Positions 52,576 to 61,137 of a DNA stretch of 64,000 nt are shown one piece after another. The stretch lies in the NCBI GenBank assembly GCA_001657395.1, contig LYSY01000005.1, positions 124,001 to 188,000 of the forward strand. The letters run 5' to 3'. The notes under the pieces were generated by a model, which did no database searches, was not told the origin of the DNA, and saw only the letters and a program-made list of their open reading frames with translations. This DNA is from Rhodospirillales bacterium BBD 1991-14. GTDB lineage: Bacteria; Pseudomonadota; Alphaproteobacteria; Kiloniellales; Kiloniellaceae. The position numbers and the translations under genes were made by a program. Position 1 is the stretch's first letter; each line of letters starts with the position of its first letter.

Positions 52576-53710
52576 CAGCGAGCGAACGACCTCCAGCGAG
52601 GCCGACATCCCCGCCACGGCAGCCGGGGCGCTGACCATCGACCTCGCCGCCGTCGCCGAAAACTATCGCCGCCTGCGCGCTGCCTATCTGGAAAAACCTC
52701 TCGCCGCCGTTGTGAAGGCCGACGCCTACGGCTTGGGCGCGGCCCGGGTGGCGCCGGTCCTGGTGAAGGAAGGCGCCCGCTCGATCTTCGTTGCCCAACC
52801 TGACGAGGCGATTGCACTGCGCCCGCTGCTGGATGCCTGCCATCCGGCCCTCAGCCTCTATGTCCTCAACGGCCTCATGCCCGGCACCGAAGCGGCCTGC
52901 GTCGAACACAATCTTCTGCCGGTGCTGAACTCGCTGGGCGAGATCGATGCCTGGCGCGCGGAGGCCGGCCGGCGCGGCCGGGCGCTTCCGGCGGCCCTCC
53001 AGGTTGACAGCGGCATGAGCCGCCTCGGGCTGCAGCAGGCGGACCTGGAAACCCTGCAGGCAGCGCCGGAACGCCTGGAGGGCATCATCCCGACCCTGGT
53101 GATGAGCCACCTCGCCTGCGCCGACGAGCCACAGCACCCGCAGAACGCCCAGCAGCTCGCCGCCTTTCGCGCCGCCCTGCAGAAGCTGCCGGACGCCCCG
53201 GCCTCTCTCTGCAACTCCCCGGGGATCTTTCTGGGGCCCGATTACCACTTCGATCTGGCCCGGCCGGGGGCGGCCGTCTATGGCGTCAACCCGACCCCCG
53301 CAGCCGCGAATCCGGTCCTTCCGGTGGTCGGATTGAAGGCGCGAATCCTGCAGGTTCGCGGAATTGACGCCCCCCAGAGCGTTGGCTATGGTGCGACCCA
53401 CCGCGCCACCGGGCCGGCTCGAATTGCCACAGTTGCTGCGGGCTATGCGGATGGCTACCTGCGCTCTCTTTCGGGTCGGGCGCGAGCCTGGATTAACGGT
53501 CACGAGGTTCCCGTGGTGGGGCGGATTTCGATGGATCTGATTACTTTGGACGTTACTGGGATTGCGCCGGATAAGGTGCATCCGGGCGCGATGGTGGACC
53601 TCCTTGGCCCACAGCACGGGGTCGACGACTTGGCGCGGGAAGCCGGGACGATCGGCTACGAAATCCTGACCGCTCTCGGAAAGCGCTATCACCGCACTTA
53701 TTTGGGCTGA
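52550..53710 (+). CDS. alr: Alanine racemase
   Basis: A 386-residue fold-III PLP enzyme: the PLP Lys K56 in AVVKADAYGLGA and the catalytic Tyr in SVGYGATH. RISMDLITLDVT and the C-terminal GYEILTALGKRY are also typical. It makes D-alanine for peptidoglycan. The first 25 residues are Ser/Thr-rich and lie in the dnaB overlap, so a later start is possible, but no in-frame ATG occurs before the conserved region. Followed directly by mlaE. Confidence 0.95.
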   Translation: MTTSPSSSDSERTTSSEADIPATAAGALTIDLAAVAENYRRLRAAYLEKPLAAVVKADAYGLGAARVAPVLVKEGARSIFVAQPDEAIALRPLLDACHPALSLYVLNGLMPGTEAACVEHNLLPVLNSLGEIDAWRAEAGRRGRALPAALQVDSGMSRLGLQQADLETLQAAPERLEGIIPTLVMSHLACADEPQHPQNAQQLAAFRAALQKLPDAPASLCNSPGIFLGPDYHFDLARPGAAVYGVNPTPAAANPVLPVVGLKARILQVRGIDAPQSVGYGATHRATGPARIATVAAGYADGYLRSLSGRARAWINGHEVPVVGRISMDLITLDVTGIAPDKVHPGAMVDLLGPQHGVDDLAREAGTIGYEILTALGKRYHRTYLG

Positions 53711-53716
53711 TTGTTG

Positions 53717-54490
53717 ATGCCGATTCTCCAGCCGATCGGCCGGACCTTTCTGTCGTTTCTGGAAGCCACCGGCCGGCTGACCCTTTTCACCGTCATTGCG
53801 CTCTCTCACTGCGTCCGGCCGCCGTTCTATCCGCGCCTGGTCGTGCGCCAGATGATCGAGATCGGCTACTACTCGCTGCCGGTCGTCGGGCTGACGGCGA
53901 TCTTCACCGGCATGGTGCTGGCCCTGCAGAGCTACACTGGTTTCGAGCGCTTCTCGGCGGAGAGCGCCATTCCCAACGTGGTGGTCGTCTCTATCACCCG
54001 CGAACTGGGCCCGGTGCTGGCGGGGCTGATGGTGGCGGGCCGGGTCGGCGCCTCCATGGCTGCGGAGATCGGCACCATGCGGGTGACCGAACAGATCGAT
54101 GCCCTGGACACCCTGGCGACCAATCCCTTCAAGTACCTGATCGCGCCGCGCCTGATCGCCGGGCTCACCATGCTGCCGATCCTGGTGCTGATCGCCGACA
54201 TCATCGGCGTGTTCGGCGGCTATCTGGTGTCGACCCAGAAGCTGGACTTCAACCCCGCGACCTACCTGAAGAACACCCGTGATTTCGTGGAGGTCCAGGA
54301 TGTCGTCTCGGGACTGGTCAAGGCCGCGGTCTTCGGATTCCTCGTCACCCTCATGGGCTGCTATCACGGATACAATTCACGCGGCGGAGCCCAGGGCGTG
54401 GGCACGGCCACCACCAATGCCGTGGTCTCCGCCTCTATCCTGATCCTCTGCTTCAACTACTTCATCACCGAGCTGTTCTTCGCCCGATGA
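53717..54490 (+). CDS. mlaE: MlaE-type phospholipid/lipid ABC permease
   Basis: A 257-residue permease of the MlaE/YrbE family, with an N-terminal amphipathic helix and five hydrophobic helices. The signature lies around RELGPVLAGLMVAGRVGASMAAEIGTM and TEQIDALDTLATNPFKYL. It works with MlaF to move phospholipids between inner and outer membrane. ATG 53717 is the first ATG after the alr stop; two TTG codons precede it and no strong ribosome-binding site is seen, so coupling to alr is likely. Stop overlaps mlaF (ATGA). Confidence 0.93.
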   Translation: MPILQPIGRTFLSFLEATGRLTLFTVIALSHCVRPPFYPRLVVRQMIEIGYYSLPVVGLTAIFTGMVLALQSYTGFERFSAESAIPNVVVVSITRELGPVLAGLMVAGRVGASMAAEIGTMRVTEQIDALDTLATNPFKYLIAPRLIAGLTMLPILVLIADIIGVFGGYLVSTQKLDFNPATYLKNTRDFVEVQDVVSGLVKAAVFGFLVTLMGCYHGYNSRGGAQGVGTATTNAVVSASILILCFNYFITELFFAR

Positions 54491-55278
54491 ACGACGCCAG
54501 CAGCAACCAGGTCCCAAAGATCAAGATCCGCGGCCTCAGCAAGGCTTTCGGCGACAAGGTCGTTCTCGACAACGTGAACCTCGATGTCTTTCCCGGCGAG
54601 TCCGTGCTGGTGATCGGCGGATCGGGCAGCGGAAAATCCGTGCTGCTGAAGTGCATCTTGGGCCTGCTGCATCCTGATGCGGGCTCGATCGAGGTCGACG
54701 GCGAAGAGGTGGTCGGCCTGATGGGCGAGGACCTGGACCGTATCAGGCGCAAGTTCGGCATGCTGTTCCAGAACGCTGCCCTCTTCGACTCGCTGACGGT
54801 CTGGGAGAACGTCGCCTTCGGCCTGATTCAGGGCCAGGGCAAGCCGCGGGCCGAGGCGCGCAAGACCGCCCTGGAGAAGCTGGCCGCAGTCGGCCTGGGC
54901 GAGGATGTCGGCAGCCTGATGCCCGCCGAACTCTCTGGCGGCATGCGCAAGCGCGTCGGCCTCGCGCGCGCCATCGCCACGGAGCCGGAGATCATCTTCT
55001 TCGACGAGCCAACCACGGGCCTTGACCCCATCATGGGCGATGTGATCGACCGGCTGATCGTGAAGTGCGTCAAGCAGCTCGGCGCCACGGCACTTTCCAT
55101 CACCCACGACATGGCCTCGGCGCGGCGCATTTCCGACCGTACGGCCATGCTCTACCGCGGCAACATCATTTGGGTCGGCCCCACGGCGGAGATCGACCGC
55201 TCGGGCAATCCCTACGTCGATCAGTTCATCAACGGTCGCGCCGAAGGGCCGATCCAGATGCAGGTCCGGGCACTATAG
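54487..55278 (+). CDS. mlaF: MlaF-type ABC ATPase
   Basis: The 263-residue ATPase has Walker A GGSGSGKSVLLKC, a Q-loop (GMLFQNAALFDSLTVWENV), signature LSGGMRKRVGLARAI and Walker B IIFFDEPTTGLDP. It pairs with MlaE. The periplasmic MlaD substrate-binding gene and mlaC are not adjacent, which is common in alphaproteobacteria where mlaD lies elsewhere. Confidence 0.94.
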   Translation: MNDASSNQVPKIKIRGLSKAFGDKVVLDNVNLDVFPGESVLVIGGSGSGKSVLLKCILGLLHPDAGSIEVDGEEVVGLMGEDLDRIRRKFGMLFQNAALFDSLTVWENVAFGLIQGQGKPRAEARKTALEKLAAVGLGEDVGSLMPAELSGGMRKRVGLARAIATEPEIIFFDEPTTGLDPIMGDVIDRLIVKCVKQLGATALSITHDMASARRISDRTAMLYRGNIIWVGPTAEIDRSGNPYVDQFINGRAEGPIQMQVRAL

Positions 55279-55345
55279 CTTCGCGGTCCCATGCGAAGCT
55301 CCGGTGCCCGCCGCGGCATGGGCCGGCGGAGGACAGGCGGTAATC

Positions 55346-56788
55346 ATGGCGAAAACCCAGTCGCGCTACGTCTGCCAGGAATGCGGCGCCGTCTCTGCCA
55401 AGTGGGCCGGCCGCTGCGAGAGCTGCGGCGCCTGGAATTCGCTTTCCGAGGAAGTCGTGGAGAAGACACCCGGCGGGCTTTCGGGCAGCGGCCGCTCGGC
55501 ACAGCGGCTCGCCTTCGTCGATCTCCAGAGCCGCAGCCCGGCCCCGCCCCGCCTGACCTGCGGCATCGGCGAGTTTGATCGCGTGACCGGCGGCGGCCTG
55601 GTCCCGGGTTCGGCCGTGCTGGTGGCGGGCGATCCGGGGATCGGCAAGTCGACCCTGCTGCTCCAGGTCGCAGCCCGGCTCGCGGCCGGCGGCAAAAGGG
55701 CGGGCAGCGAAGACGCAGCCTCTTGTGCCTACATCTCCGGCGAGGAGTCCATCGACCAGGTACGCCTGCGTGCCCAGCGCATGGGGCTGGGGGCCGCCCC
55801 GGTGCAACTGGCGGCGGCAACGGCGGTGCGGGATATGGTGGCGAGCCTCGACCAGCCGAAAGGACCCACTGTCGTCGTGGTCGATTCGGTGCAGACCCTT
55901 TTCATCGACAGCCTCGAATCCGCGCCCGGCACCGTCTCCCAGGTCCGCGCCGCCACACAGGAACTGATCCGCCTCGCCAAGAAGCGGGGATTCAGCCTGC
56001 TGCTGGTCGGCCATGTGACAAAGGAAGGCCAGATCGCCGGCCCCAAGGTGCTGGAGCACATGGTCGATACCGTGCTGACCTTCGAAGGCGACCGCGGGCA
56101 CCACTTCCGTATCCTCAGGGCCTCCAAGAACCGATTCGGTCCCACGGACGAGATCGGCGTCTTCGAGATGACCGACGGCGGGTTGGAAGAGGTCGCCAAT
56201 CCCTCGGCGCTGTTCCTGGCAGAGCGGCGCGGCAACATCGCCGGAGCGGCGGTTTTCGCAGGGCTGGAAGGCACGCGCCCGCTGCTGGTGGAGATCCAGG
56301 CGCTGGTTTCCGCTTCCCCCCTCGCTACCCCGCGGCGCGCTGTGGTCGGCTGGGATTCGGGCCGTCTGGCCATGGTGCTGGCCGTGCTGGAGGCGCGATG
56401 CGGGCTGGCGTTGGCCGGCCAAGAGGTATATTTGAACGTAGCCGGCGGGCTGAGGATCGGTGAGCCGGCAGCGGATCTGGCCGTCGCGGCGGCCCTGGTA
56501 TCGGCAGCAACGGGACAGGAAGTGCCGGAAGAAACGGTGATTTTCGGCGAGATCGGCCTTTCCGGGGAGATTCGACCGGTCAGCCAGGTCGAGTTGCGGT
56601 TGAAAGAAGCGGAAAAGCTTGGATTCTCCCGCGCCTGGGTGGCCCCCCGGGCCAAGCGGGGCGCCGGTAAAGGCCGGCCGCAGAGCGGCGGCCTCGCGAT
56701 CGAGGAGATCGCGCATCTTCAGGATCTGGTCGCGCGCCTGGCCCGCCCGCAGGCGGACCCCATTGGTTTCCGGACCTCGGCGCCTTAG
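55346..56788 (+). CDS. radA: DNA repair helicase RadA
   Basis: A 480-residue RadA/Sms. The N-terminal zinc finger comprises C10, C13, C24 and C27 (YVCQECG...GRCESCG). A RecA-like core has GDPGIGKST and the RadA-specific KNRFG motif, and a Lon-protease-like C-terminal domain starts at about 310. It drives branch migration in recombination. ATG 55346 directly precedes the zinc finger; the frame is open 14 codons more. The stop decamer recurs 27 nt downstream. Confidence 0.96.
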   Translation: MAKTQSRYVCQECGAVSAKWAGRCESCGAWNSLSEEVVEKTPGGLSGSGRSAQRLAFVDLQSRSPAPPRLTCGIGEFDRVTGGGLVPGSAVLVAGDPGIGKSTLLLQVAARLAAGGKRAGSEDAASCAYISGEESIDQVRLRAQRMGLGAAPVQLAAATAVRDMVASLDQPKGPTVVVVDSVQTLFIDSLESAPGTVSQVRAATQELIRLAKKRGFSLLLVGHVTKEGQIAGPKVLEHMVDTVLTFEGDRGHHFRILRASKNRFGPTDEIGVFEMTDGGLEEVANPSALFLAERRGNIAGAAVFAGLEGTRPLLVEIQALVSASPLATPRRAVVGWDSGRLAMVLAVLEARCGLALAGQEVYLNVAGGLRIGEPAADLAVAAALVSAATGQEVPEETVIFGEIGLSGEIRPVSQVELRLKEAEKLGFSRAWVAPRAKRGAGKGRPQSGGLAIEEIAHLQDLVARLARPQADPIGFRTSAP

Positions 56789-56816
56789 AGCCCCGCGGGA
56801 GCCAGAGCGCCTTAGA
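56780..56816 (+). repeat. Duplicated 10-bp stop-codon motif after radA
   Basis: gcgccttaga, containing the radA TAG, occurs at 56780-56789 and again at 56807-56816 (period 27). Only two copies, so chance is possible. Confidence 0.45.
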
Positions 56817-56844
56817 TCGACGTCGAAGGACAGACAAAGACCCG

Positions 56845-57549
56845 ATGGACAGCTTGCCGATCAATCTGGCGGACCTGCTCATAATCATCGTTCTGGTGAT
56901 TTCCGGCATCTTCGCTTTCGTGCGCGGGTTCGTGCACGAGGTCTTCGCCATCGGCTCCTGGGTTGCCGCCACCTTCGTGACGCTCTACGCCTTTCCGCAT
57001 GCCCAGCCGCTGGTCGAGCAGTACATCCCGACCGAGTTCTTCGCCAGCCTGGTCACCGGCGTGGTGATCTTCCTGGTCTCGCTGGTCATCTTTTCCATGC
57101 TGACCCGGCTGCTTTCCAACCGGGTTCAGCAGAGCAGCCTGGGTGCGCTGGACCGCTCCCTGGGGCTGCTTTTCGGATTCGCCCGCGGCGGCGTCATCGT
57201 GGTGCTGGGCTGGTTGGCGCTCACCTTCCTGATGCCGGAAGAGGAGATCTTCGACTGGGTAAAGGAAGCCAGGAGCCGGCCCCTGGTCGAACGCGGCGCC
57301 GACCTGCTGCTGACGCTGGTGCCGGAGAGCATGCTGGAGCGCGGAAACGAAGCGGCCGACGATGCGCGCCGCCGTGCCGAAGAGCTGCGGCGCCAGGAAC
57401 AGACCTATCAGCTTCTGGTCAGCCCGCTCCGGAAAGCCGATGCGCCAAAGGCAGAGCCGGAGTATAACGAGGACATGCGCGGCGAGATCGAAAGGGCCAT
57501 CGAGGGCCTGATGACCCAGGAGCCCGCATCAGGAGGGACCGAGCAGTGA
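56845..57549 (+). CDS. cvpA: CvpA family membrane protein
   Basis: A 234-residue protein with four hydrophobic helices in the first 130 residues (NLADLLIIIVLVISGIFAFV, LVTGVVIFLVSLVIFSMLTR and others) and GALDRSLGLLFGFARGGVIV, the CvpA signature. A long cytoplasmic, charged, coiled tail follows (about 150-234). CvpA is linked to colicin V production in E. coli and more broadly to envelope homeostasis. It sits before purF as in most proteobacteria, with a GTGA overlap. Confidence 0.92.
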   Translation: MDSLPINLADLLIIIVLVISGIFAFVRGFVHEVFAIGSWVAATFVTLYAFPHAQPLVEQYIPTEFFASLVTGVVIFLVSLVIFSMLTRLLSNRVQQSSLGALDRSLGLLFGFARGGVIVVLGWLALTFLMPEEEIFDWVKEARSRPLVERGADLLLTLVPESMLERGNEAADDARRRAEELRRQEQTYQLLVSPLRKADAPKAEPEYNEDMRGEIERAIEGLMTQEPASGGTEQ

Positions 57550-59039
57550 TCACCACCAACCCGCTGGTTCCCCAATCGGGCGCCGGCCCAGACGACCACC
57601 AGACCGATGACGACAAATTCCATGAGGAATGCGGGGTCTTCGGGATCTACGGTCACGAGGACGCAGCGGCCCACACCGCCCTCGGCCTGCATGCCCTGCA
57701 GCATCGCGGCCAGGAGGCCGCCGGCATCGTCGCCTTTGACGGGCAGCACTTCAACGCCCACCGCGACCTCGGGCATGTCGGCGACATCTTTTCCTCCGGA
57801 GAAGTCATGGCGCGTCTGGCGGGCCATGCCGCCATCGGCCATAACCGCTACTCTACCACCGGCGAGACGGCGCTGCGCAACGTGCAGCCGCTTTTCGCCG
57901 ACCTTTCCTGCGGCGGCTTCGCCCTCGCCCACAACGGCAACCTGACCAACGCCCGTCAACTGCGCCACCGCCTGGTCGACCAGGGCGCCATCTTTCAGTC
58001 CACGATGGACACCGAGGTGATCATTCACCTGATCGCGACCTCCGATGCCAGCGCGCTGATCGACCGCATGACCAACGCCCTGCGTCAGATCGAGGGTGCC
58101 TATTCCCTGGTGGCGATGACCGAAAGCTGCCTGATCGCGGTGCGCGATCCCTCAGGCGTGCGGCCCCTGGTGCTGGGGCGGGTCGGCAACGCCAACGTCG
58201 TCGCCTCCGAGACCTGCGCCCTCGACATCATCGGCGCCGAGTTCGTACGCGACGTCGAGGCCGGCGAGATGATCGTGCTCGATGAATCAGGCGTTCATTC
58301 CCTGCGCCCCTTCCCGCCGGCGCCACGGCGCCCTTGCGTCTTCGAATACATCTACTTCGCCCGCCCCGACTCCCTGATGGAGGGCACCAGCATCTATCAG
58401 GCGCGCAAACGCATCGGCATGGAACTGGCGCAGGAGAGCGGCGTGCCTGCCGACGTGGTGATCCCGGTGCCGGACTCCGGCGTGCCGGCGGCCATCGGCT
58501 ACGCCGAGCAGGCCTGTGTGCCCTTCGAACTGGGGATCATCCGCAATCACTACGTCGGGCGCACCTTCATCGAGCCGGCGCAGCAGATCCGCCACCTCGG
58601 TGTCCGCCTGAAGCACAACGCCAACCGTCAGTCCATCGAGGGCAAGCGGGTCATCCTGGTGGACGATTCCATCGTGCGCGGCACCACCTCCATCAAAATC
58701 GTGGAGATGGTGCGCGCCGCCGGCGCCGCAGAGGTGCACATGCGCATCGCCGCCCCGCCGACCACCCACTCCTGCTTCTACGGCATCGACACGCCCCAGC
58801 GCGAGGAGCTGCTGGCCTCCAGCATGGACGTGGCGGCCATGGCCGACCACATCGGCGTCGACAGCCTGGCCTTCATCACGATCGACGGCCTCTACCGCGC
58901 CATGGGAGAGGCCGGGCGCGACCCGGCGGCGCCGCGCTTCTGCGACGCCTGCTTTACCGGTGACTATCCGGTTCGCCTGACCGACTTCGAGCTGTCGGAC
59001 AAGCCGGCCCAGCTCTCGCTGCTGGCTGAGGGCGCCTAG
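57546..59039 (+). CDS. purF: Amidophosphoribosyltransferase
   Basis: A 497-residue class II glutamine amidotransferase. C29 ([10 protein letters not shown]) is the nucleophile; the 28 residues before it would be a cleaved propeptide, as in Bacillus-type PurF rather than the E. coli type. The phosphoribosyltransferase domain has the PRPP motif [14 protein letters not shown]. It commits PRPP to purine synthesis. The GTG start is inside the cvpA stop (GTGA), which is consistent with the propeptide length. Confidence 0.97.
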   Translation: MITTNPLVPQSGAGPDDHQTDDDKFHEECGVFGIYGHEDAAAHTALGLHALQHRGQEAAGIVAFDGQHFNAHRDLGHVGDIFSSGEVMARLAGHAAIGHNRYSTTGETALRNVQPLFADLSCGGFALAHNGNLTNARQLRHRLVDQGAIFQSTMDTEVIIHLIATSDASALIDRMTNALRQIEGAYSLVAMTESCLIAVRDPSGVRPLVLGRVGNANVVASETCALDIIGAEFVRDVEAGEMIVLDESGVHSLRPFPPAPRRPCVFEYIYFARPDSLMEGTSIYQARKRIGMELAQESGVPADVVIPVPDSGVPAAIGYAEQACVPFELGIIRNHYVGRTFIEPAQQIRHLGVRLKHNANRQSIEGKRVILVDDSIVRGTTSIKIVEMVRAAGAAEVHMRIAAPPTTHSCFYGIDTPQREELLASSMDVAAMADHIGVDSLAFITIDGLYRAMGEAGRDPAAPRFCDACFTGDYPVRLTDFELSDKPAQLSLLAEGA

Positions 59040-59067
59040 CAAGGATTAACGGCTGCACAGAGGACCG

Positions 59068-59562
59068 ATGTTCGCCCGTTTCTTCTACAGCCTCTTTGGC
59101 GCCGTGGGCGGTGCCAGTTTCTCGCAGTTCCCCGAGTATCTTGCTCACTACCTGCAACGCCTGGGCGGCCGCATCGACCAGGCCCGCGTGCGGGTCACAG
59201 AAATCGAAGAAGACGCCGCCGCCAAGGACATGTCCGTACCCGACTACATCGCAAGCTTCACTGCCAGCGACCCGCACAGCCTGGAGGGCGAGCGCATGCG
59301 TGAAAGCTTCTTCGAACTGGCAGACATGGAGGCCGCCTACTCCGCCCTCAGCACCGCCACCACGACGGAGCGGCCGCTGGCCTTCGCCCGGCACTTCGAT
59401 TCCGATCTGGTGAGCGCCACCATCGGCGACTTCGCCCCGGCCGTGCCGCTGACCTCCGAAGGGCTGATTTACGGCGGCGTCGGCGTTGTGGCGGGCTTGC
59501 TGCTGTGCGGCGGATCGCGGCGCGTGCTGCGGCGGTGTAAGACCAAGCAGGCGGCGGCCTGA
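59068..59562 (+). CDS. DUF2937 family membrane protein
   Basis: A 164-residue protein: a short N-terminal hydrophobic stretch (FFYSLFGAVGGASF), then FPEYLAHYLQRLGGRIDQA and a charged helical middle. A C-terminal TM helix lies at about 130-150 (LIYGGVGVVAGLLLCGGSR). This is the outline of DUF2937, function unknown. It starts 28 nt after purF, and its TGA overlaps the next ATG by one base (TGATG), so it is coupled to the SDR gene. Confidence 0.72.
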   Translation: MFARFFYSLFGAVGGASFSQFPEYLAHYLQRLGGRIDQARVRVTEIEEDAAAKDMSVPDYIASFTASDPHSLEGERMRESFFELADMEAAYSALSTATTTERPLAFARHFDSDLVSATIGDFAPAVPLTSEGLIYGGVGVVAGLLLCGGSRRVLRRCKTKQAAA

Positions 59563-60305
59563 TGGCAACAGCGACGGGAGCCCTGGACGGCCGCATCGCG
59601 GTCGTGACCGGCGCCTCGCGCGGCATCGGCGCCGCGGTCGCCCGGCGCTTTGCCGCCGAGGGGGCGCAGCTCATCCTCATTGCCCGCACGGTCGGGGCGC
59701 TGGAGGAACTGGACGACGAGATCCGCGCTGCCGGTGGGCGCCAGCCGGTGCTGGTGCCGCACGATCTCCGCGATTTCGACGGGCTGGACCGTCTCGGCGC
59801 CTCCCTGAGCGAGCGCTACGGAAAGCTCGACATTCTGGTCGGCAACGCCGGCATTCTCGGGCCGCTGACTCCGGTCGGCCACATCCCGCCGGATGCCTGG
59901 CAGGAAGCCTTCGATGTCAACGTGACCGCCAACTACCGCCTGATCCGCAGCCTCGACCCGCTGCTGCGCCTCTCCGATGCCGGGCGGGCGGTCTTCGTGA
60001 CCGCGGCAGCGGCGCAGGAGCACACAGCCTACTGGTGCCTGCTGGCCGCCACCAAAGCCGCCCTCAACGCGCTTGTCACGAGCTATGCGGCGGAGCTCGG
60101 CAAGACCGCGGTGCGCGCCAACCTGATCGACCCCGGGCCGGTGCGTACCGGCTTCCGGGCCGCCGCTTTCCCCGGCGAGGACCCGGCGAGCGTACAGCCG
60201 CCCGAGGCGCTCGGCGACCTCTTCGTCGAACTCGCCAGCCCCGCCTGCCAGCGCAGCGGCGAGATCGTGCAGGCTCCGCAGGCCGCCCCCTCACCCTCCC
60301 GCTGA
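59562..60305 (+). CDS. SDR family protein lacking catalytic Ser and Tyr
   Basis: The 247-residue protein keeps the nucleotide site (TGASRGIG, GNAG) and overall SDR length. Where YciK-like relatives carry Ser and YxxxK, this one reads VFVTAAAAQEHTAYWCLLAATK: T/A at the Ser position (147-148) and Leu 161 at the Tyr position; only K165 remains. It may be a pseudoenzyme or use other chemistry. It is coupled to the DUF2937 gene and ends overlapping the convergent hydrolase gene by 15 nt. Confidence 0.85.
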   Translation: MATATGALDGRIAVVTGASRGIGAAVARRFAAEGAQLILIARTVGALEELDDEIRAAGGRQPVLVPHDLRDFDGLDRLGASLSERYGKLDILVGNAGILGPLTPVGHIPPDAWQEAFDVNVTANYRLIRSLDPLLRLSDAGRAVFVTAAAAQEHTAYWCLLAATKAALNALVTSYAAELGKTAVRANLIDPGPVRTGFRAAAFPGEDPASVQPPEALGDLFVELASPACQRSGEIVQAPQAAPSPSR

Positions 60306-61106
60306 TGCGGGCCCCTCCCTCTCCCACAGAGGGGAGAGGGACTCGGATGTCGCCTCAAGAAACTCGAGAACCAATGCGTTGAACGCAACCGGCGTCTCGA
60401 AGTAGGGCGAATGTCCAGCACCGGGGAGTTCCACCAGCTGCGCGCCCGGAATCGCGGCAGCGGCCTCTGCGATCACCGCAGGTGGAAACAGCAGATCCTC
60501 CGGCGCAGTGACCATCAGGGTCGGCACGGCATAGCCCCGCAGGTCTTCGGCGGTCACGAAACCGGCCCGGGTGATACGGCCAAAGGGCTTTGGGAAATTG
60601 CTGTTGAGGCCGGAGATCTGGGCGCAGAGATACGCTGCCTCCGGATTTGCCAGATTGAAGCTGGCGCCGAGCTGGGCGGAGCCGGGCGGAATCGCGCCGG
60701 AGGCCAGATGCTCGATCGCCGCGGTGACCGCCGGTGCATCCACGCCGCCCGGCGTGTTGGAGAGGACCAGTGCCGCCACGCGCTCCGGATGGGTCGCGGC
60801 CAGCTTGAGGCCACCCCAGCCGCCCATGGACTGGCAGACCAGGCTCGCCCTTTCGATGCCCTCGGCATCGAGGATCGCGAGGATGTCGCGGTGAAAGTGG
60901 CCGCAGTCGAACTGCGCCGCATCGCAGCGTGAACGCCCGAAACCGCGGTGATCGAAGACGACGACCTTGCACCGCGCGGCAAAGGCGGGCACCTGCTGCC
61001 ACCAGCTTGCTGCGTTACCGCCGCGGCCATGGGCGAAGACCACCGCCGGCCCGTCGCCGTGAACTTCGTAGTAGAGCCTTGCCCCCTCGGTTTCGACCGT
61101 CGCCAT
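60291..61106 (-). CDS. Alpha/beta hydrolase
   Basis: A 271-residue hydrolase. The oxyanion region is FAHGRGGNAASWW, nucleophile S93 is in CQSMGGWGG, acid Asp in TAPEDLLFPP and His in GAGHSPYFE. It resembles esterase- or lactonase-type hydrolases; the substrate is unknown. The last 16 residues (SLSPLWEREGPASAGG) are encoded by a palindromic repeat and look like an added tail. It follows der on the same strand after 31 nt. Confidence 0.87.
   Translation of the reverse strand: MATVETEGARLYYEVHGDGPAVVFAHGRGGNAASWWQQVPAFAARCKVVVFDHRGFGRSRCDAAQFDCGHFHRDILAILDAEGIERASLVCQSMGGWGGLKLAATHPERVAALVLSNTPGGVDAPAVTAAIEHLASGAIPPGSAQLGASFNLANPEAAYLCAQISGLNSNFPKPFGRITRAGFVTAEDLRGYAVPTLMVTAPEDLLFPPAVIAEAAAAIPGAQLVELPGAGHSPYFETPVAFNALVLEFLEATSESLSPLWEREGPASAGG
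60317..60340. repeat. Palindromic element at the 3' end of the hydrolase gene
   Basis: ccctctccc (60317-60325) and gggagaggg (60332-60340) flank a 6-nt loop. This CT/GA-rich palindrome type is common as a dispersed intergenic repeat in proteobacteria. Here it lies inside the coding end. Confidence 0.6.
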
Positions 61107-61137
61107 ACCGCCTCCCGCAGGTCCTTTTGCGGGCAGA

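Noticed and set aside
54487-55345. Missing mlaD after mlaEF as a broken operon
   Set aside because: mlaEF followed directly by radA is a usual arrangement in alphaproteobacteria; mlaD lies elsewhere.
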